In this document: piece by piece, positions 34,990 through 47,000 of the stretch
Numbering within the stretch: the first letter of the stretch is position 1
Layout: each line of letters starts with the position of its first letter
Source: Patiria pectinifera
Lineage: Eukaryota > Echinodermata > Asteroidea > Valvatida > Asterinidae
Assembly (NCBI GenBank): GCA_029964075.1
Contig: CM057147.1
Location: forward strand, 25,441,513-25,505,512
Length of the DNA: 64,000 nucleotides
Direction of reading: 5' to 3'
Notes under the pieces: generated by a model
Seen by the model: the letters and a program-made list of their open reading frames with translations, nothing else
Told to the model about the DNA's origin: nothing
The model's database searches: none
Program-made: the position numbers and the translations under genes

Positions 34990-35345
34990 CGTTGTTCATG
35001 TTGTGGTCGTTGCTGTTCTTGTTATTGGCTGCTGCTGCCGTCGTCAATGACATCGTTTCGTCATACTTGTTGTCGGCGTTAATGTCGCTGTTGTCGTTGT
35101 CGCTGTCTTCGTTGTCTTCATTGCGTCGGCATTGTGTCGACAATGTAAACGGTGATCGTTGTCGTTGATATCGCTGTTGTCGTAGTCGTTATTTCGTTGT
35201 CATTGCGTCGACATTGTTGTGAATGATTGTTGTTGTCGTCGTTAATGTTGCCGTTGTCATTGTAGTTGTGTCCAGTGTTGTCGTTGTTGTTGTTGTGCCG
35301 GTTGTTGTTTTTGTCGTTCCTGTTGTTCGTGTTGTTGTTGGACTT
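34990..35345. repeat. Degenerate GTT/GTC trinucleotide repeat region
   Basis: About 350 bp consists mainly of interleaved GTT, GTC and GTG triplets on the + strand. Reading the minus strand gives Asn/Asp-rich open frames and the plus strand Val/Leu-rich ones; these are by-products of the repeat, not genes. Confidence 0.85.
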
Positions 35346-38300
35346 TATCGACTCCACGTATTGATACTGTTGTTATTTGCCAGTCACGACCGCGCGGCCC
35401 ACATTATGGAGCGACTGCACTTTTGAGGACAATTGGATCATTACATAACTGGCTCAAAATAACATTTTCTTTGCTTGCAAAATACTCCCTGAAACCTCAA
35501 AGCAAGTGCACATCAATCTGGGATGGGAGCATTATCTGCTCCAGCACATGTCCGTTCTGTTAATGCCGTGTCCCTGTAATGATTACTTCTAACCCAATAA
35601 TACGTTTTTAACACTTGCCCTGATCCAGGCCGACAAATCCTATAACCCCGAACATTTCCTATGTTTGCCCGCAATCGGCTTGACGAAAACAACACCATGT
35701 TGCCAGCTGACTTTGCGAAAACTAACTGCACTTTTTATCTTAGTGTTTCAAACAACAAGGTTAACATCCTGTAATACTTTTTCGTTTGCGTACTCTTTTT
35801 CCCCCAGTCATGCTCTCATTGCTGTTAAGATTTAAGCTTACCAGTAATACAGAACTTCAGTGTGAAAAAAAAGTTTTGTAGCTTTGCGATTTAAGTTTTA
35901 GTTGGTGTCACCGGATAGGGTACACGGAACAAGTTTTGCCGGCACACTAAAATTGTGTTCGTTTCGTTTTGTTCGTTCTTTAACTCAAGTCGCTTTTCGA
36001 AAGAAGTCAATTATAAGGTCAATTTAATTTAAAGTAGCTTTAACAAAAGGAAGGGCTGTAATTGAAAACCTGTCAACGGTCCGAAATTGATGAATTTGAT
36101 TTCACGGCGGTGAAAAATTCGGTCCAGAAAAGAGAGAAAAAAATCCACACCGCAAAGTTCAGCTCGCGGTTTCGATTTCACCTACCGTCAAAACCTCGAA
36201 CTTTCAATCAGCATAATTCATCCAAAAAGCGGTTCAATTTTCGTCCGCGGTATGAAAAGAAAAAAAGATTGCAACTCCAAGACCAATATTTGGTTTGATA
36301 GATTTGGCATTGGGGACGAGTCAGCGGACATGGGAAGACTTCTTCTGTGGGGGTGTTTTTCGGTTGAGTGCAGGGCAATGACGGACATATGACGCGTTCT
36401 CTGATGAAGTTCCGTGAAGTACTTTTTTGTTGGTGGTGGGGCGGTGTAACGCCTACCAGGGTCGATAGCAGGGGGAATAGTTAGCAATCGCGATTCCATC
36501 AAACCAAACGAGCCCCCAGAGGCGACGGGTTCGAGCCTTTGTACTTACCCGCTAACCAAACCCTCACCTTTGTCCCATCAAGCTAGGCCACTCGCAGGTC
36601 ACTTTTTGAATTGAAGTGTTCTGATTTAAAGTCCCTTTTCGCTGAAAGTTAATATCCGCAAACCTAGTTCAAAACATCACCTGTAACGAGATGGTGTATA
36701 GGCCTTTCCGTTAGCCAGGTTGAAACACGGAAGAGTTCCCCTGGTTTCCTTTTTTCCTACCCTGAGTTCTGTTCTTTCCAAAGGTTCGGTTTCTAAAAGT
36801 GCCGTACGAGTTATGTAAAACCAACCCCACTTAGTTGAATCTAAAACGCATTGACATTGTTACACCAGCACCAACTGAAACCTGTGTCATCTCAAATGTG
36901 GACTTCTATGAAATCTGGCCTCTTTTACCTTACATGGACTTTAACCCTCACACGTGATCTGTCTCTGTCTTAATTGTCTTCACTTAGGCATGCGCAATAC
37001 AACCCGATCAATCCGAATTTAAAATTTCACACAACAGCGTACGGCGCAGACATGACTTGCTTACGTTACATACCTAATGTGGACAAACTTTTGTTTTCGT
37101 GTAGTTAAGAAAAACCTGTGAAAAAAAAACTCATTTACTCACACTGTGAAAACTCTTTCAACCCAATTTTTTTCTGATTCCCTTGAGTGTTTCTCTTCAT
37201 TTTGCCACATATAAACCTAACCCCAAAATGCCTCTAAAGCTGTTTTCCAGAGAGGGGGGAACATTGTGTGGACTTGGGCGACGTCGCTGCTACCTGGTTT
37301 ATGTGGACCTCTTTTGTTTGGAAATCCACATAGTGGACTTCTGAACAGTGGCTTGTGCACCGAACGCATGGCATTCGCACGCACACACCGTGACCATTAC
37401 GAATGCCCTATACCGCCCTCTGTCGACAACAATCACAACCGAGCTCGGTCCAACAACTCTCCGCGCGGCAAACGGAAGCCTCTCACTTGTTATTAAAACA
37501 AAGGCAATTTGCCTCGTCAAACTGTTGTGACACGCGCAGGTGCATAAGAGAGAAAAGACTGAGGGTCGGGGGGAAAAATGCCCGCCAAGCAACAAGGAAG
37601 CAGCGACTTTATTAATCAAACAGGCTTTGTTTTCCTAATGCTGAGTGACAATATTTTGGCGGGAATACGCGCGCGGGGCAGTCACAACATTTCCCCCTTC
37701 CTTTAAGAGGGATTATCTCACGCGAAGGAATATCTAATTTTTTTTTAACCCCCCCCCCCCTCTCTCTCTCCACAAATGTGGAACTGTGCTTTAGCGGTTA
37801 AAAATAGAAGACTTTTCAGCATCCCTCAGCCTACTTGTTTTAACACGAGTGAGTCAGTGAAAAAAAAATCGTTGTTCCGATGAAAGCTTCGATTTCGGCA
37901 AATTTCCCCGCAATCTCGTGTTCGGGCCTGATTGTATATAAAATCTCCCCGATGGTGTTAAAGGAGTAGGGTTAGGTTGTTAATAATGCTGTGTGCCAGG
38001 CAATGTAGAATAACTGCCTGCTACCGGTATAGCACACGAACTGGTCAGATAACTTCAGAAGAGAATGTAATCGTTGTCCACCTCTGCCAAGAAGATCACT
38101 GCCGAAAAAGGCACCCACATAGATCCAAGCTCTTAAACGTACGATGCACCAATGGCCATTTTTCTCTCTGGGATTAAGATTTGTCTTTATTTTCAATGAT
38201 CATTACATCTTAAAAGCATGTGGGTTGAGTCTTACTCTTTTTTTTCTCATTTCAGCCCGAAACAAAAGTGTCTACCCTCTTAAAGGCGAAAACATTGCAG

Positions 38301-41300
38301 TTTGACGTCAGATTATTCTCTACGGCTTCCCTTCTTAATTAACAGGGAACATAATTCTAAGTTCAACCAAATTTCATTCTGTCGACAAACACTTTTGAAA
38401 ACAACCTGGAAATTTGAGGAGTCCATTGCTTTCTGGAAATTCCGGCATCACAGTTAACACAAAATGCCCGAAACAACAATTTCCAAAAGATAAAACTTCT
38501 GCTTGTCGACAGCCGACAACAAAAGCCATTCCCCGTATTTCAAACGCCATCCACTGAATGCATTACAGGAAGAACTTTGCTGAAAATTGGTAATATCGTG
38601 TCCCTTACATCTTACTGTGACAACAAGTGGGACATTGTCTATAATTATGACATCACAGTTTGATAGAAACAAAAGACACACAGCGTACCTAAAAAAAAAT
38701 GTCGAATCCGATAACGACAGATTGGCAATTTGTCAGTAATAACTATGCGAAGTGATGGCAGGATCTATGCTAATTAAACGTCGTTAATCCCCTGGCTAGA
38801 CTCCCGTAATAACTCCAAATCAGACTTGACAGTAAGTGACCTCGCCATCATGAGCTACGTTCCCACGTCTATTTTGCGACTGCGTCAATAACGAGCGATG
38901 AACCGCTGAGGTGAGGTGATCCAATTTAAAAAAAAAAAATTAAAAAAAAAATCTCAAGGGGAGAGTTGTTCCCAGCCTACCGGTTGAGGCTGGCCGGTTG
39001 GTCCCGCTATAGCTTTGAGGTTTTAAGACAACACCTGCGTTATCTCTCAGAACTGATCCACGGATTTCATCAATTTCTCGTTCCATCAATTGAATTACGG
39101 CAAACACGGTGCCCCTTCCGCCGATTTCAGACACTTGGAGCGGACCTCTTCAATTAGCAGAGGGTAGTGGTGTTTTGGTGATGAAGACAACTTTGAATGA
39201 ACGGCTGAACAAGAAGGTTAGCCAGTAGGTGAAGGGTCATTTTTGTGGCTGGATTCAACAGTGAGATATAACTTACACCATTTTGTTTTTATAATCGCTC
39301 ACAGTTTACATCCTCCACTATACTTGGTGGCCCCTTTTGATCATTCATCGAAAACCTCTCAACTTCCTGCGATTATGTTACAGCTAAAACAACCCCCGGC
39401 TCGCCTGTACTCTCACCGTTAACAGTTAATTTGTCCTGGACATAGAGTTGTTGCGCAGTGTCTTGCCCAAGGACAAAAGCACCACACCCATGAGTGTTTT
39501 GTCTCACCAAGACGCATTCACAAGCCTGCACTGAGGTCTGCATTCACACGCAAATTGAGCTCAAACGTACCAAACTCGATATTCCCCACCTGTTCCAAGG
39601 GGCCAATGACTTGGAGATGCTACATCGAAATATGCTTAACACGTGGCATAATTATGTGCCTTGCTCAAAAATTATCAACAACGAGCCATGAGATGGAAAC
39701 TGCCTAATTACTAATTCTGATATTTTTTTCTCAGCACCTATACATTTTGCTAACTAATATGAAGCAAAATAGGGCCGGTTCGGCATGTTATCATCAGGGG
39801 TCGAGATAGAGTTCGTATGGCCAATTTAGAATGCTGGTATTAATAAAAGCGGTTCATGGTTGCTTATTACTATTATAATATTAGAGCGTAGTTGGTTCAC
39901 AACATAACTAACATCTGAACCAGAAAATGGAAAACAAATGAACCAATCGTTTCTATAGGTATCAGGCAAATGAAACAAAACCATCAAGCGCGGGGCACAC
40001 TTTTTAAGGGTTCTCAACTTTCAGTTGATAAAATTATCATGGTCGCTCAGTTGCCCAGTTCCTTACTTGTAAATGAAAAGCAGATTTTCTTGTGGGAGGA
40101 AGCTTTATAAATATGGCACGGTGTGTCAATAATGCCAGGAGCCTCTCCCGGTGAATATAGGCAACTGTTGACTCGCCTCAGAGGCTCAAAGCCATGCGTG
40201 CAGCAGCCGTGCACCAGCGGGAGTGGACAAACTTTACCGCGACAAGTCGGAAATATCACTCCGTGGTTTGCGTTTCATTCCAAGGGGCTTGCCGTGATCT
40301 GATCAGGGCAAGGGCTGAGCCTTTTCTCTCCCCTCTTTCGCTCCTCTCTTCACGGCTCATATTCCCTCGGCGACAGGGAGGAACACACACTTTAGCAAGT
40401 CGCCCGTGGGCAAAAAAGAGAGGATTTTTTTAAAAGAAACTTTCTCTCTAGGGTGCCACCTGCACTTTGGTGTCCCCTCCCACCTCTCTCTATACCCGTT
40501 ACATGAAATTTTATATGTTGCACTTTCGTGCCGACGGAGTGACCCCTGCCACAGTGCACTGACACCGGGGCGCCCTCTGTCGGCAGTATCATGGCAGGCA
40601 AGTTTACAATCAGGTCACTTTTACCTCATCTTCTCAGCTCAGGATCCTCATTGATTTAAGACCATTGATTTAATGTCCTAATCGATTCGAAGTATACTTC
40701 TTGGAGTTTAATTTGTAATGCGTAGTAGACAACTTTCAGAAAAGTCATTCTAAGCCTTTCCTCAACTGAGTTGACATCCCGATTGCTTTTTCAAATCGAT
40801 TGCTAGTGAGCAAAACTTCATTTGAGACTTGACCTGCAGCAAAATAAGAAGCCAGATTTTGTTTTTGAAACTTCTCGTTACCCTAGTCCACGCAAACAGT
40901 GACAGAATACCGACCCAACCTTCTCAAGTGAGTACTAACATTCAAGCCGGGCCACAAACCGAATCAAAGCAAGCAAATTGATGCATAAATCAACACAAAT
41001 CATTCTCTCGCCGCTACCCCATCGGCCGTTCAACTCTCAACCCTTATCGGTTATCCCAACTAAACTTTCAAACACCAAACCAAATCAACAGCAGATTTCC
41101 CCCAAGTTTTGTTTTCTTCTTTCCAGTTACCTAGCACGAAACACAAGCAAAAACCGAGTGGTGTACAAGGGTTGCCCAACACTTGTATTGAATTCGCGAG
41201 AATTGATGAATGGCGATCGGCACTGATTAATCCCAGCGTTTTTACGAGCTTTCCAGGGGAAACTGAGCTCACCAAATTTAAACAAAACTGATTGGAAACA

Positions 41301-41702
41301 ATTCCGGAGCTCGGTAAATCCTCGACAGCGCGACAGACGCTCAAGAGTTTTTTCCCGCCCAGTTTGAAATTGATAAAGAGCAGACGACCACCACCGATGT
41401 TGCTCTTGAACTCTGACCCCAAGTCGGGAGCAAAAAAAAAAAGACGAAGTAGGAATTTTGGGAGTTGAAAGTTTTACTGGGAAAACAGTGGTGAATGACC
41501 GATCTTTTGTTGAGAATTTCGATTACAGATCTTCTTGTCGTTCAGTTTCTAAAGGTTAAGAGGTGTTCCTGAACGGTCATCCTTGCATGAGGTAGCAATT
41601 TGCAAAACAATATGCCAAACTATGTCACATTCCATCATCATGTCTCAAATATAGCCATGATACGTGCTCTGAGGTTGCAAAATGCGAGGTTGCTATTAAG
41701 AG
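35346..41702. other. Intergenic, no gene recognised
   Basis: Only short featureless open frames are seen. Low-complexity sites include a C tract followed by CT repeats at 37748-37770 and A-runs near 38928-38950. The stretch 38740-38900 holds TAATTA (38771-38776) and GTTAATCC (38783-38790) homeodomain-like sites and may be regulatory. No exon could be read. Confidence 0.3.
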
Positions 41703-41959
41703 TATAGCAATTAGAACAGGTTGAACAAGATAAACCTCTTGTTGTTCAAAATTATGAGAGATGCCCTTCTTTCGTTATATTATGGTATGGACCTGATGCG
41801 ATCAGGCGGAGTTACAGGGCACTGGTTTTCTATCCTTGGATATGCATGACTAAACCTTTTTGGCCTTTTTACTAAAACTATAGAGTATAATAATAAAGTC
41901 ATCATAGGGTCTATTTCAAGTAAGAGGTTTATCTTATTCAACCTGCTTTAATTGCTATA
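41703..41959. repeat. ~257 bp MITE with TATAGCAATTA ends
   Basis: The left arm (41703-41740) and the reverse complement of the right arm (about 41920-41959) share TATAGCAATTA, CAGGTTGAA and AAGATAAACCTCTT, with only a few differences over ~38 bp. The interior is non-coding. The ends contain TATA, so a TA target is possible. Confidence 0.78.
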
Positions 41960-43975
41960 AGCTTGATGTTCAAATTAAGGAATTCTTCAGGTATTTTAGA
42001 GGATCAACTGACAGCACGCTCTATCACAACAAAAATGTTTCCAAATTTTGGACTGTTTAAGAAATACATCTGTCTATATTTCATATACATACATCTATTT
42101 TCATGTTCACATGATACTTCAAATATAAAATAATCCAAAAATGAACATTAAAACTCCATCGATAGTCGATACACTTCACTATGGAATTTTAGTTGTATGT
42201 TAGTGACTTCTTGCTTTCTTATAGTGTTACAAGCAAAATATCTGCAGTTGTTAAAACCGATATTTAAATTTCAAAATTTTCAGCACAAACGAATTTGAAC
42301 GCCCGCATTTTGAAATGAAACTTGAAAGAAATTCAGCACATTGACTGTGAAATGGACACCACCCACCAAAAGATAGCGCTATTGTTCTAATGGGTTACCA
42401 CTTCAAGAATGCTGCGACTGAGATTTGTTGAATGTCGTTCAAGGACCAGTGCTTGACAGCCATACCAAGATCCGCTGTCCTCCTACCGTGGAGCGGCGCG
42501 TTCGCCCCGTCAACTAGCCCAGTGATTATCGCGTCACTCCCGTCGGGCTTTCAACGACATTTTCCGAGCTATTTACATTTCATATCAACAAAACATTACG
42601 GTGAAACCGATCCTATAAAAGCCGTGCACTCAAACAGATCGCATGGCGCAACTTTCATCGTGTTTGTTTGGTTGTTGGTAACGAACATTTCTGAGTGTTT
42701 ACATTGGTCGAGGACACTCAACAATCGAGCATTATTATTCAGTGAAGTAAGAAATATGACGAATAAATCTCAGGTCTTGCAGGTATCTTTCAAGCAACGA
42801 AAACCGTGCAAGGAAATCCTCTTCGTTTTCGAAGTCAGTTTTCAAATTATCTCTACGGGGTTATCTCTGTAAAAATAATGGTTTTAACTAACACTCCCCA
42901 CAAACCGCAAAAATAGATTCATAAAAATCCCAAAATGGTCGGGATGGGTAAAACAGTCGTCGAATAATGCTCATGTTATTCACATGAACAGGTTTCTGTC
43001 GTCCGTGATAAGCTGTGACAATCACACAAAGCGAGTGGTAAAATGTACACGCGTTATTGAAGCATAAAAAACAACCAATATGTCAGCAAAGTCATAATGA
43101 CCGCACGGGTAAGTTAGGCTGGTCACCAAAGCTAGATATGGGATGCGTTACACCTGTTTCGCATATAATGCGCGACGACCCTCATGTTATATTCTCTTCG
43201 CCTTGAAGTGACGAATAAATATTTCGGGACCACTAAAATAAAAACACAGTCGCCATATGTTGCTGTGAGGACGTGGGATATTTTCTTCTGAAGTTAATGC
43301 GCGGTGAAAAATAAATCTATACCGAAAAAAAAAGAAGAAGAAAAAAGAAACGAAAGTCTCACCGTTCTTTTTTTTTTACCTCACTACTTTTTTTTACGAC
43401 TAGGACCGCCAAAGACATATACGGGGTGTGTTTTAAGAGGCATATTTGGATGCAAGGCAGCATTTTATGAGGTCATGATGACGTGACAATAGATGGATAA
43501 TGGCTCGCACCTGTTGAAAGAGAGAAACAAAAGCGATTAGAATCAAGCTGAAAGCAGATTTTTTTTTTGCCGAGAGACAGAAGGGAAACATAGTCTTACA
43601 CAGCAAAGGGCGTTTACTTACTATACCAAAAAATACAAATACAGTTTAAAAAAATGGACGCTTTATGATTTAAAAACGCTTTGGTGATACCAGCGTGCTT
43701 GATTTTACATGATTTTGGGTGAACGACTTTTGCTTTGCTTAGATATTTTCGTGGATTTTTGTTTATGCTGTTTTCGTGTTACAAGAGACTCTCTTGATTT
43801 TTGGTATTTTCTCGCACTGATAGGCTTTGCTACATTAAGTAACACAGTAAAACCGGAGCTGGTGATTGAAAACATACAAAAGAGACAAACGTATTGTAAA
43901 ACGAAGTCCAAGTTGGGCGACGCATTACGTATATGTTCACGGTAGTCTTATACGTGTTACCATAGAGCAAGGACT
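41960..43975. other. Intergenic, no gene recognised
   Basis: The 146-codon frame at 42432-42872 shows no domain and is within chance expectation. Purine-rich (43322-43352) and T-rich (43367-43396) runs are present. Confidence 0.35.
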
Positions 43976-44057
43976 ATTTTCTTGTGTGTTTGAGTGAAGT
44001 TTCAGTAGGTAGTCCGACTACCCACTGAACCTTCACTCAAAAAACACACAAGAAAAT
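43976..44057. repeat. 82 bp hairpin with ~40 bp arms and a one-base loop
   Basis: The left arm 43976-44014 and right arm 44016-44057 are complementary apart from two mismatches and a ~3 base bulge. Blocks include ATTTTCTTGTGTG, TTGAGTGAAG and TTCAGT.GGTAGTC. At the centre, GTAGTC-C-GACTAC leaves a single unpaired base. It may be a minimal foldback element or a cruciform-forming site. Confidence 0.8.
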
Positions 44058-47000
44058 CCATCTTCCAAACAGTTGCAGTCAAGACATGACCATGAGAAAG
44101 CTGACAGGTAACATCATTGTGGCCTTGTGGGAAAAAAAGAATTGTCATTCTTACAGCACGTAGGACGGATAATGAGACCGTTATACGCTTGCGCGCCTGT
44201 TTTAACAGCGAGTGTTTAGTCTAATGTGGTGACAAGTGACAAATGCGAGATTGTTTCTGCCACTTTCTGGCTCTAAAATGTCCAGAAACAGTGAAGGACG
44301 GAGACGTCTTCAAATCGAGGCATCTGGTCGTCTGATTCTGCGACCTTTCAAGGCCAAAAGGTACTCGCGCTAGTCGTACATTCTTAACAACCTGGACTTC
44401 GGAGCCAAAAACTGCAGAAGATGTCTCCTTAGAAAAGCACGAGAAAATATCATTTTGCACAAGGATCCAATACTGAGAATAAAAGTAAATTCGCTTTTAA
44501 ATAAACTGGGGGAACAAATCTAAGCTTTTTCAAGAATGATATGTATATATTTACAACGTGAGGTGGCGCTTCAACAGCAGATGCTCTGAAGATCATGTAA
44601 CTACATTTGGAAATCTACAATAATTTTGAAAGATAGTGAAGTTTTCTCTTGTCTGAGAGTGGCAGCCTTGTACTGATCTCACCGACTGAAAGACTAACAG
44701 CCCGACAGACAGACAGACTGACAGAGTGTCGCTTGTGATTTCGACTGATTGTAAGCTAGTGACGAGAGCTGGGTAGTGCTATCGTGTGGAAGAACCCCGT
44801 CATGGATTAAATCCGGCCCAAAGTTTAAATACATGAAAAAGACTTTCATCAGTTGTCATTCTGATTCAATTGAGTATAATTTTGTGCGCTCAGCTCTGGA
44901 CCTAACCTTGCCTTGTCTTTTTTATAGACTGTGAAAAAAAGCAAACAAGTTTCAAACCAGGATGGTAAAAATAACAAGCGAATGGTGAATATTGACGGCA
45001 GATGTCGGGCAAACTGTTCAGGATTTCAAAGACCATCAAAACACAGATTTAAGTGGACCACAGGCCGGGGCCGTTTCATACACGCATGCCGAACATTCTC
45101 CGTATATGTCACGTAGTTCTCGCCTGAAAATTGAAACCTATACAAACTCAAAACCTCCGCCTTACTGTTACCATATGACCGAAATATGTTGCGAATTTAC
45201 ACTTGCAAGACGGATGTGGGTTTATGGGCGATCTTTATGACCCAACATGATGGGTTCTCAAAAGATTTCACCCCCGTCGGTCGTTCAGTATTGTTGAGTT
45301 TATACGCGCGGTTTCTGTACTTTTCAAGAATGAATTTAAAATATTTGATATGATATAAAACTATCATGCGGAATCCGAAATTGGAATAATGCTAAATTCT
45401 TAAGACGTGAGGCAAGTTATTTGTTTATATATCTTTTATTATTATTTAAGTTTATATTTGAACCATGAAAATTGTCGAGCATGACAGTGACAAGTTTACA
45501 ATTAATGATCTGAAGAGGAAAATGTCGTGGGAGGAGATGATTTTTGGATGATAATTTAGATACCAAACCAACCATCAAAGTTAATGTTTCTTGTCGTGAA
45601 ATCAAGTTTGGGACTTGGACTTCAAAAGAAAATTGAGTAAAACCACATTTTTCATTAGAATTTTGTTATTTCGTTTTCTCTGAGACTAATAAGATGAAGT
45701 CGTTTTTGGTTTTCGTTTTTTGGAGGAAACTTTTGTTTTTTTAAATATAGAAAATATAAACATATACGTATACGGTACCCACATAAAACTTTGACTGTTT
45801 GCAAAGTTGTGCCCCTTTCAAGTGGAGAAAACAAACTAAAGGGGACTTTCGCTCCAAACGTTTGAGGGGATCGAATGAAATAGGTTATTCATAAAAAAAC
45901 ACTGTATATCCATTGAACGCAGGCTCATTGCACGAACCGGTAACACAAGTTTGCCTCCGCGTGAACATGCCACGTTGAACAGTGTCAGTAAGCTTATAGT
46001 ATCACCTTCATACTTTAACAGCATATTTTAACAATAATGACATATCTAATTGAATCTGGCAAGCAAAACAATAATATAGGGACCATAAAAGAAAACTGCA
46101 GGTGCTTCCGGAGACCTGTTCCTATTATCGAGCCAGTGCGACGCCCCTATCCGCAAAAGCCCAGTTGATCCCCCACGAACCTGCTTGGAAACCCCGCTAC
46201 CCGACTTACACACCGCTGAAAAACACTTTCGTGTTGGCGTTTTCTCCCTGCGCTTATTGTGTCTTCCCCCGTCCAAATTTCTTCACACGAAATTAGCACC
46301 ATTATTTTCTTTCACTCTTGACAATTTACAAGTTGATTCGCGGAGGAAATTTATCGTCTTCCCTGACCCTTATGACCCTGCATTCCAAGAGAGGGAAAAA
46401 GTGAAGTAGTCGACCGTTGGAAAACAACAAGTCGGGACTTATCCAGGTAAATCACCGCTGTCCTGGTCTGTTCGTTATTCTAAACTCTGACCTCTGTTTG
46501 TTTATCATTTTTCTTTCTATGGAAGGACATCAAGGAGTTGCGAGAAATAAATGAGGATTGTAAACCTTTTTTGAAGATGGGAAGAAAGTTCAAGAGCAAG
46601 TGGAAGAATTCGTGGGTGTTTAGGAATGTCAAGAAAATGTAGTGCCAGTAAACCTGTGTGCTTACAGGGAGTCTGGGACAGTAAAAAAAAGATAAAACGC
46701 GGAGAGCTTGTCAAGACGAGCCGCTCTGTTTTGGTTATTTGAAGAAATATGATTCGGGCTCGTTACGGGCCACTTGTAGTTGGGGTTTAATGACTGCCTT
46801 GTTTAGAATGAGGAGGTGAAATCACGCAGCCCAGGGCACGTATGAATTGTGTTGTTTATTATAGTCATAAAAAGATATGTGGTGTATTTTTCTTGGTGCT
46901 TACTGAAACCTTACAAGATAACATCCGAAATTTATCATAATTGGGAATAAATATGATGCGGCATTATGTGTTTGATGTTTGTCTCCATAAACAAAATACA

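Noticed and set aside
35118..35357. Asparagine-rich 79-codon frame on the minus strand
   Set aside because: Direct product of the GTT/GTC triplet repeat.
36500..36560. Possible tRNA B box (GGTTCGAGCC)
   Set aside because: No matching A box, acceptor stem or cloverleaf could be built around it.
42432..42872. 146-codon open frame
   Set aside because: No domain, no supporting neighbours; chance expectation.
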